From Clonostachys chloroleuca (taxonomy: Eukaryota > Ascomycota > Sordariomycetes > Hypocreales > Bionectriaceae), in contig JBANAY010000001.1 of assembly GCA_037952775.1 (NCBI GenBank), positions 1-64,000 of the forward strand: a DNA stretch of 64,000 nucleotides, read 5' to 3'. Under the pieces are notes generated by a model that saw nothing but the letters and a program-made list of their open reading frames with translations, was not told where the DNA came from and made no database searches. Of this stretch, positions 36,101 to 46,915 are shown one piece after another. Position numbers and translations under genes: made by a program. Numbering within the stretch: position 1 is the stretch's first letter; the number at the start of each line of letters is the position of its first letter.

Positions 36101-37509
36101 AATCTATCTAACTTATATCTATATATATAAACTATAGTTATAAATTAGAATTCTAGAACTAATAAATACTTAATAGATTAGATATACTTACTACTATATT
36201 TATAAAAGAAATATTATATTTACTATATATAGAGATAAAAATAGAATTAGAATTTATCTAAAAAAGAATAAAGAAATACTATAATAAAATAAGATTAAAA
36301 AAACTAATCTTAAAAGAGAAAGATAAAGTCTACTTACTTTATAAAAATATTATAATATTATAATTAAATAACAAATTAAATTATAAAAAACTTAAATTAT
36401 TTAAAACTAAAAATAAAAAATCAGATATTAACTATAAACTTTTACTACTAGATATAATATATATCTATCTAATTTTTTATATCTTATTATTTAAAAAAGT
36501 ACTAGAAAATACTCTAAATTAAAACTATCTAATTAAAGTTTATAAAGAAAAATATAAACTAAAAAAAATACTAAAAAAGAAAATTAGAAATAAATAAATA
36601 TTTTATTTTATTAAATAGAAAGAATATACTAATAATAATAATATTTAAAAACTTACTAAATATCTAAAGAACTATTAGAAGCTTATCTAATAGTATTACT
36701 AAATCTAGAAATATCTATTCTAATAAATTAAAAAGGAGATAGTTCTATACTCTTTTAAAAAAATACTAAATTAATTTTAATCTCTAAAAATATAAATTTA
36801 AAAGAAAAAGTATTAACTAAAAGAGTAATTAATTAATAAACTACTTTCTCTACTTTCTTTAATTTAATATACTCTAGTTTTTCTATACTATTAATACTAT
36901 AAGATACTATCTATATTATTTTATCTAATTATAATTTCTTTTATTAATAAAGATACTGAATTTTTATATCTATATAATAATATTCTTCCTCTACTATTTC
37001 TAATTTAGATTTTAACTTACTATATTAATTAGTAATATATTTTAGATAGCTAGATATTAAGCTTTAAGTATTATAATATAATTAATTATTTTTTATATAA
37101 TAAAAATAGTAGAATAAAGAACTCTTTAACCTAAAGTACTTATAGTAATAAGATTTATAATAATTATACTCTATCTATATTATTAAAGAATTAAGTAAAA
37201 TAGTATTAATAAGGGTATTATACTAAAGGGTTTTCTTATAGAAAGATTTCTATATATAGTTAGATATTATTACAGATTATAAGAGGAATATAAAATTAAG
37301 TTAAAAAGAACCTACTAATTAGGCTATAGAATATAGTTTTAAGAATATATCTAATAGAGAGAGAACCTTATATTATAAATTTTATTCTAATATATAGATT
37401 ATATATAGAACCCTATACTTTTTAACTAATTATCTATAGATTATTAAAATCTTATAATAATTTTTATAATCTAGAAATATAGATTATTATTAAACTTTAA
37501 TAATCCCCT
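33159..37509 (+). mobile_element. RIP-mutated Gypsy-type retrotransposon remnant
   Basis: After a short unmutated lead (CGCCCGCTTGGCACCAATAA, possibly the LTR/primer-site region) a gag-like stretch (~33230-33850) and a pol stretch (~34020-36700) follow. In the plus frame, ignoring stops, Ty3/gypsy RT is recognisable: LFID-PIIFISKKN, QLNKI, FTILDLKKAYNLI, then IYLNNILIFS, the YLDD active site with both Asp changed to Asn. RNase H-like (about 34900-35200) and integrase-like (about 35600-36300) stretches come after. It is full of TAA/TAG and is inactive. Confidence 0.75.
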
Positions 37510-37571
37510 AGTATATATATATATTTATTTTATTAAATAGAATACTCCTTTAGATAGTTATTAATAATATT
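37510..37571 (+). mobile_element. Left part of an interrupted LTR-like repeat
   Basis: TTTATTTTATTAAATAGAAT and following bases match 60885-60935. The match resumes at 38340 after the nested 768-bp element. AATATT (37566-37571) is duplicated at 38340-38345. Confidence 0.7.
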
Positions 37572-38339
37572 TATTGAGATTTACCCTATAGACTATAGGG
37601 TAGATTAAGATTACCCTATATTAATTGATTAAATGATATATAATTAGTATAGGGTAAGGGGGAATGAAATAACTAACTTAGGGCTCTCTAAAGCTGGAAG
37701 CCCTCTGAAGCTACTGGCCTAACCTACTGTAGCTGCCCGTTGGGGCAATTGCGTTAGCGGTTACAACCGCTGTAACGGCCGCTGTGGCGTCCGTGCTAGC
37801 GATCCCGTATTGCGCTGAAGCAGCTGTATTAGCAGACTTCGTATTCGCTGCAGCGCTTGTATTAGCGGACCTCGTGTCCGCTGTACGAGAACCTTAGCAC
37901 TTAGTTTAGTGAACCTCGTAACTACTATAGCAGCTGCATTAGCGGACTTCATATCCGCTGTAATATCTGCATTAGCGGTCTCGTATCCCTCTGTACGAGA
38001 ACCTTATAGCGGTTACAAGCCTGTATTACAGAAGGCAATATGTTATCTTCAGGGCTCTTACAGTCTGGAAACACCTATAAGTATAGGGCTTCCTCCCTGC
38101 TAGATAGAGATTCTATAAGTCACTAATACACTCTTTTATCTACCCTACAGTCTATCTTTCTTAGCTACCCTATAGCTAATAGAGCTTTATTTTCTCTTAT
38201 AGAGCCTGCACCTTCTACTATGCCTTTTTAAATGATCCTTCTCTAGTATTTCAGAGCCTACCCTATAGGCTTTATCTACCCTAGATCCAGCTTACCCTAT
38301 AGCTGGTCTACCCTATACTAGAGACCTTGACCTTTTAAA
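37572..38339 (+). mobile_element. 768-bp repeat element, well-preserved copy, nested in an LTR
   Basis: The insertion is bracketed by AATATT on both sides and interrupts an LTR-like sequence whose intact form is at 60870-61110. It starts TATTGAGATTTACCC. The first 70 bp hold CTATAGGGTA/TACCCTATAG inverted motifs. 37730-38010 is a GC-rich array of ATTAGCGGAC...TCCGCTG and AGCGGTTACAACCGCT palindromes. The last 200 bp carry six more TACCCTA motifs. No transposase frame is present, so it is non-autonomous or structural. A six-base target duplication does not fit an obvious class. Confidence 0.7.
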
Positions 38340-38556
38340 AATATTATCTATATATCTATTATTACTAGCTCTATAATACTTATATATTAATAGTAACTTA
38401 TATTATATAACCTATAATAATCTAAATATACTACTTAGAATAATATTCTAATTAGCTTAACCCTGATCTACCCTAGACTCTATCTAGTATAAGTTAATCT
38501 AACTATTATAAAAGAGCACTATAAGGATCTAACCTAGTTATTTCCTTCAGAAGGGG
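38340..38556 (+). mobile_element. Right part of the interrupted LTR-like repeat
   Basis: Continues the sequence of 37510-37571. The segment ATCTATATATCTATTATTAC... through TTAACCCTGATCTACCCTAG matches 60935-61090 and the reversed copy at 61310-61470. Confidence 0.7.
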
Positions 38557-39321
38557 TATTAAGATTTATCTTATAGACTATAGAGTAGATTAAGATTACT
38601 CTATATTAGTTAATTAAATAATATATAATTAGTATAGAGTAAGAAGGAATAAAATAATTAACTTAGAGCTTTTTAAAGCTAGAAGCTCTCTAAAGCTATT
38701 AGCCTAATCTACTATAGCTACTTATTAGGATAATTATATTAGTAGTTATAACTATTATAATAGCTGCTATAGTATCTATACTAGTAATCCTATATTATAC
38801 TAAAGTAGTTATATTAGTAAACTTTATATCTACTATAGTACTTATATTAGTAGATCTTATATCTACTATATAAAAACCTTAGTACTTAATTTAATAAACC
38901 TTATAACTACTATAGTAGTTATATTAGTAGACTTTATATCTACTATAGTATCTATATTAATAGTCTTATATCCCTCTATATAAGAATCTTATAGTAGTTA
39001 TAAGCTTATATTACAGAAGATAATATATTATCTTCAGAGCTCTTATAGTCTGGAGATACCTATAAGTATAGAGCTTCCTCCCTGCTAGATAGAGATTCTA
39101 TAAGTTACTAATATACTCTTTTATCTACCCTATAGTCTATCTTTCTTAGCTACCCTATAGCTAATAGAGCTTTATTTTCTCTCTTAGAGCCTGTACCTTC
39201 TACTATACCTTTTCGAACGATCTCTCTAGTATCTCTTAGCCTACCCTGTAGGCTTTACCTACCCTAGACTCAACTTACCCTATAGCTAGTCTACCTGGTA
39301 CTAGAGACCTTGACCTTTCAA
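38557..39321 (+). mobile_element. RIP-mutated copy of the 768-bp repeat
   Basis: Colinear with 37572-38339, with most CpA/TpG/CpG sites converted: for example AGCGGTTACAACCGCT reads AGTAGTTATAACTATT. The last ~250 bp are less changed. No clear target duplication flanks it. Confidence 0.8.
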
Positions 39322-39329
39322 GAACTACT

Positions 39330-39790
39330 AGGTCTAATACTCTACTATAAAGCCTGTAGAAAGATATTAGTATCTCCCGCTCTATATATAGTACTAGCAG
39401 ATAATAAAGATAGGCTTAATAAGCTAAGCTTTAATAATAACTAAGTACTTAATAATTATAATATCTGAGATATAGCCTCTAGTTCTACTATATTATATAT
39501 TATATAGAACTAATCTAAGTAGAGGCTATTTATAAAGTCTAATATATTTAAATATTAATAGTATTTGGATAGAAAAGAATAGAATAGAATTAAAGTATTA
39601 AAAAGTTTATTAGATAGAGAAATTAAATTAAATAAAGTTAATTCGATAGTATTAAAATTATAATAGATTAGTTAATTACTATCTTAGAATATTTAAAGAA
39701 AAATATAATAGCTAATTATAAAGTTACTATATACTAATTAAAAGACTAAATATAGTTTTATACAGTAAATAATATTATTATAAATAATAG
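39330..39790 (+). repeat. Dispersed repeat family, copy 1
   Basis: Starts CTAGGTCTAATACTCTACTA and matches 47305-47745 in the same orientation and 61725-62120 in reverse. Copies differ mainly by C/T and G/A. No coding content. Confidence 0.8.
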
Positions 39791-40249
39791 AAATAATCTA
39801 ATAGTTAGTTACTAATAAACCCTTGTTGTAGCGGATCTAGAGCTCTAACGGCTCTAAGGGGATAGTGACTATATATTATTATTAACGGCAGAAATAATCA
39901 AATTGGTTGGGTACCGACTTGGATTAGCATTATAGCCCTATAGGCCACCCTGTGAAACGCAAAACATGAGCCAGGCACACCAATTTAATATCCATCAACT
40001 CCACGAACTACAAAGGTGCGCGTGGCAGGGGGAAACAATATATAAACCTCACCCTTGGTTTAGACTAGAGATGCAAAGACGGTGAGGCGAGAGATTCCTC
40101 ATGTAATCAAATCGGAAAACTTGCACGGCAAAGCGATGCCATGTGCCGGTCCCAGTGCCGATGCCATGCAAACGTGATAGAAGACAACGAGTCGGAGATT
40201 GGGGTTGCGAACGAAAGATCCAAATCAGACCGCCAATCCAATCCTACTA
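39791..40249. other. Gene-free 3' flank of the MARVEL-fusion gene
   Basis: Return to normal composition. This is the downstream side of the minus-strand gene ending at 40250. Open frames here are antisense or chance. Confidence 0.5.
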
Positions 40250-43200
40250 CTACAGGCCGAACCGTCGACCCAACCAGGTTTCAAGCTTTTTGGCTGGTTT
40301 GGCGGCCTGGTCGAGGATCTTTCCGGACTCTTTGAGAACATGGCCCAGCCCGTCTGTGGTTTTCTGCGCCACCTGTATGCCGGCCTTGACTGAGATAACG
40401 ATAAACTTCCCATCGGGCAGACGCTCAACGATTTTGACCAAGTCGTTCGAACTCGCGCCTCCGTTGCTGTCTACTTTTGCCCACTTCTCGTACTTCTTGA
40501 CAACACCACCCCCAAGCGTCCACTGATGGATAGCATTGTTTAGGTCGCGGACCTGGACAAGGATACAGTCCGCAGATCGGCCGATACCTTGAATGCTCGA
40601 TGAAGCCCAATGAAATTCCTTTTGTAGCGCGCCCGAGCTGAAGATCGACTGGATCAGAAACCCAGCTGGATCTCGGACGGCAGACTTTATGTACTGAGTC
40701 AGTCAAGAGCAGAAATGGCTCGCAGGGTGAATTCACTTACTTGGAGCAGTTTATACGGGTCTGAGTTGCCCAGGCTGTCCGATGTGGCCCAGTGATTGAA
40801 GTTCTTGAGCACATGCCCGGCGTTGTACTCCCATCTCTTCAGGCCACCAGCGAGGTCGCGGACTACGTGTAATACACAACTGTTGATGGCAACGCTCCCG
40901 CCTGCCGCGGCATCGATCCATCCAATGTAGCTGCGTAGCTGGCCCCGGGACGAGATCCACTGGTGCAGCCGGCCGTCCAGATCTCTCACCTGCTGAATGA
41001 CCTTTTGTGCCTCGTCAATCGCGCCGTCGACTCCGCTCGTGGCGAATTTGGCAAACTCCTTGAACCTCATATTGTCCCCCCACTTCCAGACCCTCAGAGC
41101 ACCGTCGAGGTCTCGTATGTGATGCTCGAGCAGATCCGAGAATGGCGGGAGACCCTCTATGGGAGCCTTTGCCCACCTCGTGTACCCGGCTAGGCCTCCT
41201 TTACCTGGCCTCCATCGCCACTGCTCCACCTGCCCGCCCAACTTGTGCAGCGTGGATGATGTTTGCTCGCCGGCCTTCCAGATGTTGCGTACGAAACCCA
41301 TGGACGTGTCCATGAGATCCTGGACTACTGCTCCAGCCGCATCGGTCACCATGAGGTAGTATTTGCCCGTCTTCTTAAACTCGTCGATGGCGCTTACAAT
41401 GGTGTTGCGGATGAGGGACTCTGCTGCATCGAGAAATATCTGTAGGCTACTGAGGCTCAAGGGCACCCGCCGAGGGACGCCCTTGTCAATAAGCGCCCTC
41501 AGTATAAAGTAATCCAGTCGGGAGGACATGGGGTCGTCTTTTTTTAGCAAACCATTCCTCGTAGTTCTTACTCCAAGCGTAGGGCTTCGAGTCGAGCGAT
41601 GGCGCGCCCAGGTTGAGGAAGTTCTGGATGGCGGTGTCGATCGCCGCCCGGTCTTCGCACACTGCAGCCCACAGGCCGTTTGGATTCTGCGCTGCCTTGA
41701 GCGCGCCGTAGTGGCTTGCCGCCAGAGGCCGCAACAGACAACTCAGAATGGGTCTCGTTTCCAGCTCCATGAGCATGCTCCAGAAAGTGAATCCGGCCAA
41801 GGACGCGTCTGGGGCTTCCGTGGGTGCCGTGCCAACCTTCCACCCAAAGTAGAGTCCCGGGACACTGGCGCCTGAAAGGACGACTAATCCTAACTTGTTT
41901 GTGATTCTGGGGTCAAAGGTCAGCTGGAAAGCGAGGTACTCAAAGAGCAGGTCGTCTTGGAACCACGGCATGACCTGCGCCAGGAGATCTTGAAGGATTT
42001 CGTTGAGTGGGAGCACTCGCAGATCGTCTGGGAAGGACGGCACCAGTTTACGTATGGTATTGGGGTAGAGAGGGCTTCCTCGGGAACCAATCGAGGTCGG
42101 GTCTCTGAATAAAGGATCCAGCATTTCGTAGATCGACTTCTCAAACGCATCCAGTATCGCCGCCTTCTTGCTCTCGGATATACTCAGTGAAAGCTTGCCC
42201 TTGAGGTCACCCTTTTCCCATCCAGGGATGAGCTCGATCCGGTATCGCTTCTCGAATTCGAGGTGGTCCAACACATATCGCAGGCCATCCCGTGCCGCCG
42301 CCACGACCGGAGGTAAAATGTGGTACGGGATGTTGGACCCGATGGCGAACGACGCGTTGATCCAAGGCGCAATATTGTTAGGCACCGAGAGCGACTCGGC
42401 GCAGTGCTTCAGTGAGTACAGCTCACATGGGAGCAGCAGGAAACTCTCGGGGCCGAGGTATCTACTTGGCCCGCCCTCCTTGCCGTTCTCGTACGAGCGA
42501 ATGTTCTTGTACCTGTAGGGCGGGGCCGTCGTGTCTCCTGGGTCCTTCTCTCCTGGGACCTTTTCGAATTCGCCAGGTAGGTAATTCGTGTGCAGGGTCC
42601 AGTTATGCGCGCTAAGATATGTCACCCAGTGGTTGATAAGATTCTTGGCCTTGACTCGCACCGCCCCGGACGTGTTGGGAGAGTTGAAGGCGTAATAGCA
42701 AGCGGCGACGATGGGCCCAAAAGCGTCCTTGCTCATCGGTCTTTGCCGTACAATCCCAGACGTGTGGATCTCTTGCCAGTCGGGATGCCGGATCGGATGC
42801 GTCACCCCCTGCGAGTCCTCGTTTCCCCAGCTCTTCTCGTTGAGCACATCAAGGAGACCTCCCAGCACCTGGTTGGTGTTTTCGCGTGGGGACTCGTAGC
42901 TGTCGAGCGCATACGCAGCCGCGGCGATGGCCGTAAAATACGTGGCCTCTCCATACGTCTCGAACCTGTCGTCCCTCCTTTCCAGAACGTAGCCGTGCAC
43001 GTCTCGGTAGTTGAAGTGTAGCGCGTCAAATGTCGGCATACCATCGAGGCCAAGCAGCACTTTCTCCTTGTACGTCTGCTCATCTAACCCCGACAGTCGA
43101 AATGTAAACTTTTCCACCACTCCTGGAGCTGGAATGCTGATGCTCGAAGCGTCCGAGAACTGAGGTACGTCAAGAGCTAGGAAACTAGGGAGATTACTTT

Positions 43201-44297
43201 CCACCGCCGGCTGCTGAATGTCGCCAGGAATGGGGACCGACCGAGTTAGATTTTCCGGAATTCGAGGCATATCACCATCGTCCTGGCCGACAAACGTGAA
43301 CCCGGAAGCCCCAGCCTGATTAGCAACCAAGGAGAAGCCTCCTGTGCCCGCCGATGAAGACTGTCCTCCCGCAATCGGTGCCGTAACGGTCGTCGCTGGC
43401 TCGGGTGCTGGAAGTTTGACAAATTGCCTGGATCCCGGCGGCATCGGCACCTGTCCGAAGTAGAGCGAGCCGTATTCCTCGCCGCGCCCGGCTTGCACTC
43501 CACTTCTGCGGCGAGTGGCCGCACCGCTGTTGGTAAGAGACAGCGATGACTGCATTACGAATCCGTACTCGCTGCCTGAGTCGTCGTAAAGAGACTGGGG
43601 CCCTCTCGCACGTGCACGGAGGTATGCCGTGTCTTCTTCGCCCCTGGGATTGGACGCACGAACGTATTTCCCCCGTGAATGCTGTTGACGGAACCTCGAG
43701 ATGTCCAAGCCAAGCATAGCTAATGAAGACAATCTACGCGGATCAGTATTTGAGGGAGACGAACCTCGACTGTCACAAACGATCAAGGAACAAGAACCAC
43801 TCACATACCGCAGGCGGCTCCTGCGTAGAGCACCTTGTATAGAACACAGGCACTGACCCCATTCTCTGCGGTGTAGTACGTGCCAGAACACGACTGCTTG
43901 ATCATCTCGAAGGTGCGTAAAGAGATCAGTACCAACGCAGTTATCCACAGCAGTGTTATCAACGCATTTGCCACAGCGCTGTAGAGCGGTTGGGGGCGGC
44001 GGAGGCACATGAAGACGCCGCTGACTGCCACACTGATGAGCGTAAAAATTGCAACGCCGAGCAGCTATTATCCATCGGTGAGCAATCGGTCATACAGTGA
44101 GCTCTCACTTTCTGATCAAAACTCACGAAAAGACACGGCCATGGAAGTTGCCATGATCCTTTTTGTACGTGCAGAATGATGTACAGCAGCACTGCCGTCA
44201 CCAGGGCTGCGCATATTGTCTGGAGTGCGCGTATCGTATGAACAAGGCACCCAGAGTATATGCCCTCTTGCCTCTTGAACGAGCTGGTAGAACCCAT
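40250..44297 (-). CDS. MARVEL-like membrane protein fused to a large repeat-ended region, frameshifted
   Basis: Model: exons 44297-44127, 44064-43805, 43733-40741 and 40684-40250 (introns 62, 71 and 56 nt); ATG 44342 is an in-frame alternative. Four hydrophobic helices lie at ~17-38, 58-80, 90-112 and 129-152. The fourth is completed only by splicing exon 2 to exon 3, followed by a basic RGKY-type tail as in fungal MARVEL proteins. A low-complexity linker and a ~550-residue unknown region follow (YFTAIAAAAYALDSYE, MSKDAFGPIVAACYYAF). The last ~290 residues hold five clear ~43-residue repeats of the type VRDLxGxLxxW. An A7 run (41545-41539) breaks the frame between the two long open parts; with A6 the protein is 1,285 residues. 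This could be an assembly error, a real mutation, or two genes. Probably a plasma-membrane protein; function unknown. Confidence 0.6.
41539..41545 (-). other. A7 run at the frameshift of the fusion gene
   Basis: On the minus strand GCT followed by seven A reads into a short terminal frame that stops at 41486. With six A it reads AKKDDPMSSRLDYF and continues the next long frame, whose own first ATG would be 41529, inside the first frame. Confidence 0.8.
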
Positions 44298-44342
44298 GAT
44301 GACGACTTCGCCTGCCAGGACGCAGCAGAGACGATTTGACAC

Positions 44343-45387
44343 CTAGGAAATCCTCACACAAGAGAACAGAAGCCGAATCAAGTCGAGATGGGACTGGGGC
44401 CCAAGATAACGCGGGAAAGCCATCAAATCTGCTTACCCCTCTAGTGTCCCAATTTTGTGTGTGCTCGCGGCCAGACGCAGTTCTAGACTCTAGGCATGTG
44501 GTTAGCCCCTTGAAGCTGAGAATCTAGCCTGCGCCTTTTCAACCACCTGCGTCTTTAGGTAGCCGATTTCATACTACGGCGTGAATCTACAAATACAAGA
44601 TACGTAATTGTTAAGTTTGTTGAGTATTTAACCAATTCTCTTTAAGGTTTTAATACTCTAATACTGAAGAAGGAAGCTTTGGAGTGAGACGTGACGAGAT
44701 TACATAAGTACATGGTTTTTAGGAAGGACCGAGACCACCACGCCCACTGGACCGCTACTTTGAAGGGTATGGCCTTTTCCTCCCTATGCATTTCTGATGA
44801 GATCGTTCTATAAGGATGCTTCTGATGTGTTTTTCCGCCCAGTTCCTCTACAAATGGTGGAGTTAGTTTTCCACCTAGCGATGAAACAATTCAGAAACCT
44901 GGCTATAACAGTAACGCAGCAATGTATTAAATTGGAGACCGGTCTTGTTAGTAGTGTACTTTTCCTGATTAGGCCACTTCAGTTGTATTGGTAAGCACAT
45001 GGTGGCCTAATACTCTATCGCTAAAGAGAATGCATTGGCTGAACATCTGATAGCAGACGCCAACGCTACCGCCAAATGGAACTAGCAAGGTGAGATTCAG
45101 CACATACAGCTTAGTAGGACTCTCAAAACGGAACAATAGCTCCGGTCTAGTACACAGGCAGCACATTGGTGAAGCTTTGCTCTCTCGTACCCCGAGTAGC
45201 CGCTTAGGATAACTCTGTGCGATGGTACCGATAGCTTCGCGTGTTGAACAAATAGCTTCTTTAAAGTACCTCACCGCTCCGATATGTTTGATCCATATCC
45301 TAGATAGTTTCCTGGGGTTGTTCAGTCCTTTGATCTTGCACGGTCGGGACGATAAAGAGGAGGGACATTATATATAATTAAAGTGAT
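44343..45387. other. Intergenic region upstream of the fusion gene
   Basis: One kilobase of mixed composition. The longest frames (44797-44994 plus, 44969-45274 minus) have no recognisable motif and no convincing splice context. It should hold the promoter of the minus-strand fusion gene; no TATA box stands out. Confidence 0.45.
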
Positions 45388-45615
45388 TTAGCCTTGGGTA
45401 CTAAGAACATTCACCACTCCAGACCAAGTAATCTTATCCCCGTCGAGAGAAGGTACTGAGACCTCTTTGCTTGGCATGATGTGTGTGTCGAAGGCTGCGG
45501 ATGTATCAGTATCAGTGCTCTAGCCAAGGGGCTAGTAGTACTCACTGGGTTGCTCGGTATGCTGAAGTGCTTGGACTGTGGTATTGAAGTTCTTGGATTG
45601 AAGATAAGAAGCCAT
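45388..45615 (-). CDS. Small spliced protein, 58 residues, unknown
   Basis: ATG at 45615, exon 1 45615-45546, intron of 51 nt (GTGAGT...ACTGATAC...CCGCAG), exon 2 45494-45388. It starts MASYLQSKNFNTTVQALQ and ends SGVVNVLSTQG. It is hydrophilic, without signal peptide, membrane helix or cysteine pattern. The good splice sites and absence of stops across them favour a real gene, but the length is short enough for chance. No family is recognised. Confidence 0.45.
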
Positions 45616-45689
45616 GTGAAAGAGGTAGCTTTAATAGTTATTCGATGAGCCGCTGTCCTGACAGTAAGTAAGTTATCCATACAAAGTTT

Positions 45690-46619
45690 TATAGAATTTT
45701 CTTCCCATATAACTATAACTTAGGCAGACTAGGAAAGGCTATATTTTTAAGCTTTTATATTTATTATATTAAGTTATTAAGCCCTGGCTGCTTTATTATT
45801 ATTAAACTCTATTCTCTTTCTCTTCTATAAAAATATAGCTATTAGTTATTTAATAGTAACTATTAAAGTAAATATAGTTTTTTTTAGAGGTTTTTACTAT
45901 ATATAAGGAATATTCTAAGATCAGGCTATATATAACTAGATCTATATAATTTATTTTTAACCAAGTTTTAATTTATATCTAATCTTTAATTATATTTTTT
46001 TACTTTTTTATTTATATAAGCTAAGGTAAAATAATAATTGTTGAAATTACAGTGGCCTACAAGGTGTATTAGGCCTTGAGACCGCTATAACTAGCAGCAG
46101 CGGAAGTTTTTAGCTTCTAACTTATAGTGAACACTCCTCTATAACTTAGTCAAATTTTATACTAGAAAGTCGGTTTATAGTATATTTTATAGCGCAAAAG
46201 AATCTTATTTTAGTGAGAGGAACCGGAAAAATATACTAATTTCTCTCGTAGGTCTACTAACTAAAAACTACTCTAAAACCCGCTATAGCAGCTTCCCGGA
46301 CTACTTTTAATTTTCCGCAAAATTCATTACTATAGGAAATCTAAAAAATCAACTCATAACTACCAAACCATAAGACGGATATATATAACCTTTTTAAGAC
46401 CCACTTTTATCTGAAAGAGCTAGTTAAGCTGATCAGTTAAGTATAGATATTAGATATCTTATCTTTAAAGCTGAAGAAGATATCTAAGATCTAAGGTCTA
46501 GTCTAGGGTAGATTAGTTATAGGGTAGCTTGGGTATAGGTTAGGCTACTAGAAGTTACTCAGAGTTTTTCTGAATTTTCTAGACCCTTATTTAGGCTATT
46601 ATAGCCTAATAACCTATAA
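45690..46619. other. AT-rich then mixed-composition repeat flank
   Basis: 45690-46035 is RIP-like TA-rich. From 46040 (TTGTTGAAATTACAGTGGCC) composition returns to normal with short coding-incompatible stretches. 46490-46560 carries CTAGGGTAGATTAGTTATAG-type motifs like those in the 768-bp repeat. It may be the body of the element whose palindromic array follows. Confidence 0.45.
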
Positions 46620-46915
46620 ATAACGCTGCTGACGCTCCTAGCCCTAAAGGGGAACTGGAGCCCGCTAAGCCGTAGCGGTCATAGCGGCCTGTAGCCACTG
46701 ACCCACAGTGGCTGCAACCGCTATTGGCTAGTGATCGTAGTCGCTATCGGATAGCGGTCTCAATCGCTATTGGCTAGCAGTTACAGGGGATAGCGATCGC
46801 TAACAGTTAGTGGCTGCGATCGCTAACAGTTAGTGGTTGCGACCGCTAAAGGTTAGTGGTTGCAACCGCTAACTTATAGCGATACGGTCACTAACTTACA
46901 GTGGCTATAGTCTCT
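46620..46915. repeat. GC-rich palindromic array
   Basis: About 300 bp of tightly packed AGCGGTTGCAACCGCT / GCGATCGCTAACAGTTAGTG units. Three direct 23-bp units run 46793-46815, 46816-46838 and 46839-46861, and a fourth, diverged, follows. Many CpG and CpA survive although both flanks are TA-rich. It resembles the array in the 768-bp repeat (37730-38010) in motif style but not in exact sequence. Confidence 0.75.

Noticed and set aside
41486..41550. Programmed ribosomal frameshift at the A7 run
   Set aside because: Nothing besides the homopolymer supports it, and sequencing error or mutation is simpler. Kept only as a test within the finding.
40699..41550. Separate gene starting within the end of the upstream frame
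   Set aside because: It would overlap the upstream frame by 44 nt without a promoter, and the sequence reads as a continuation of the same protein.
44969..45274. 101-codon minus-strand frame
   Set aside because: No motif, no splice context and no start context that distinguishes it from chance.
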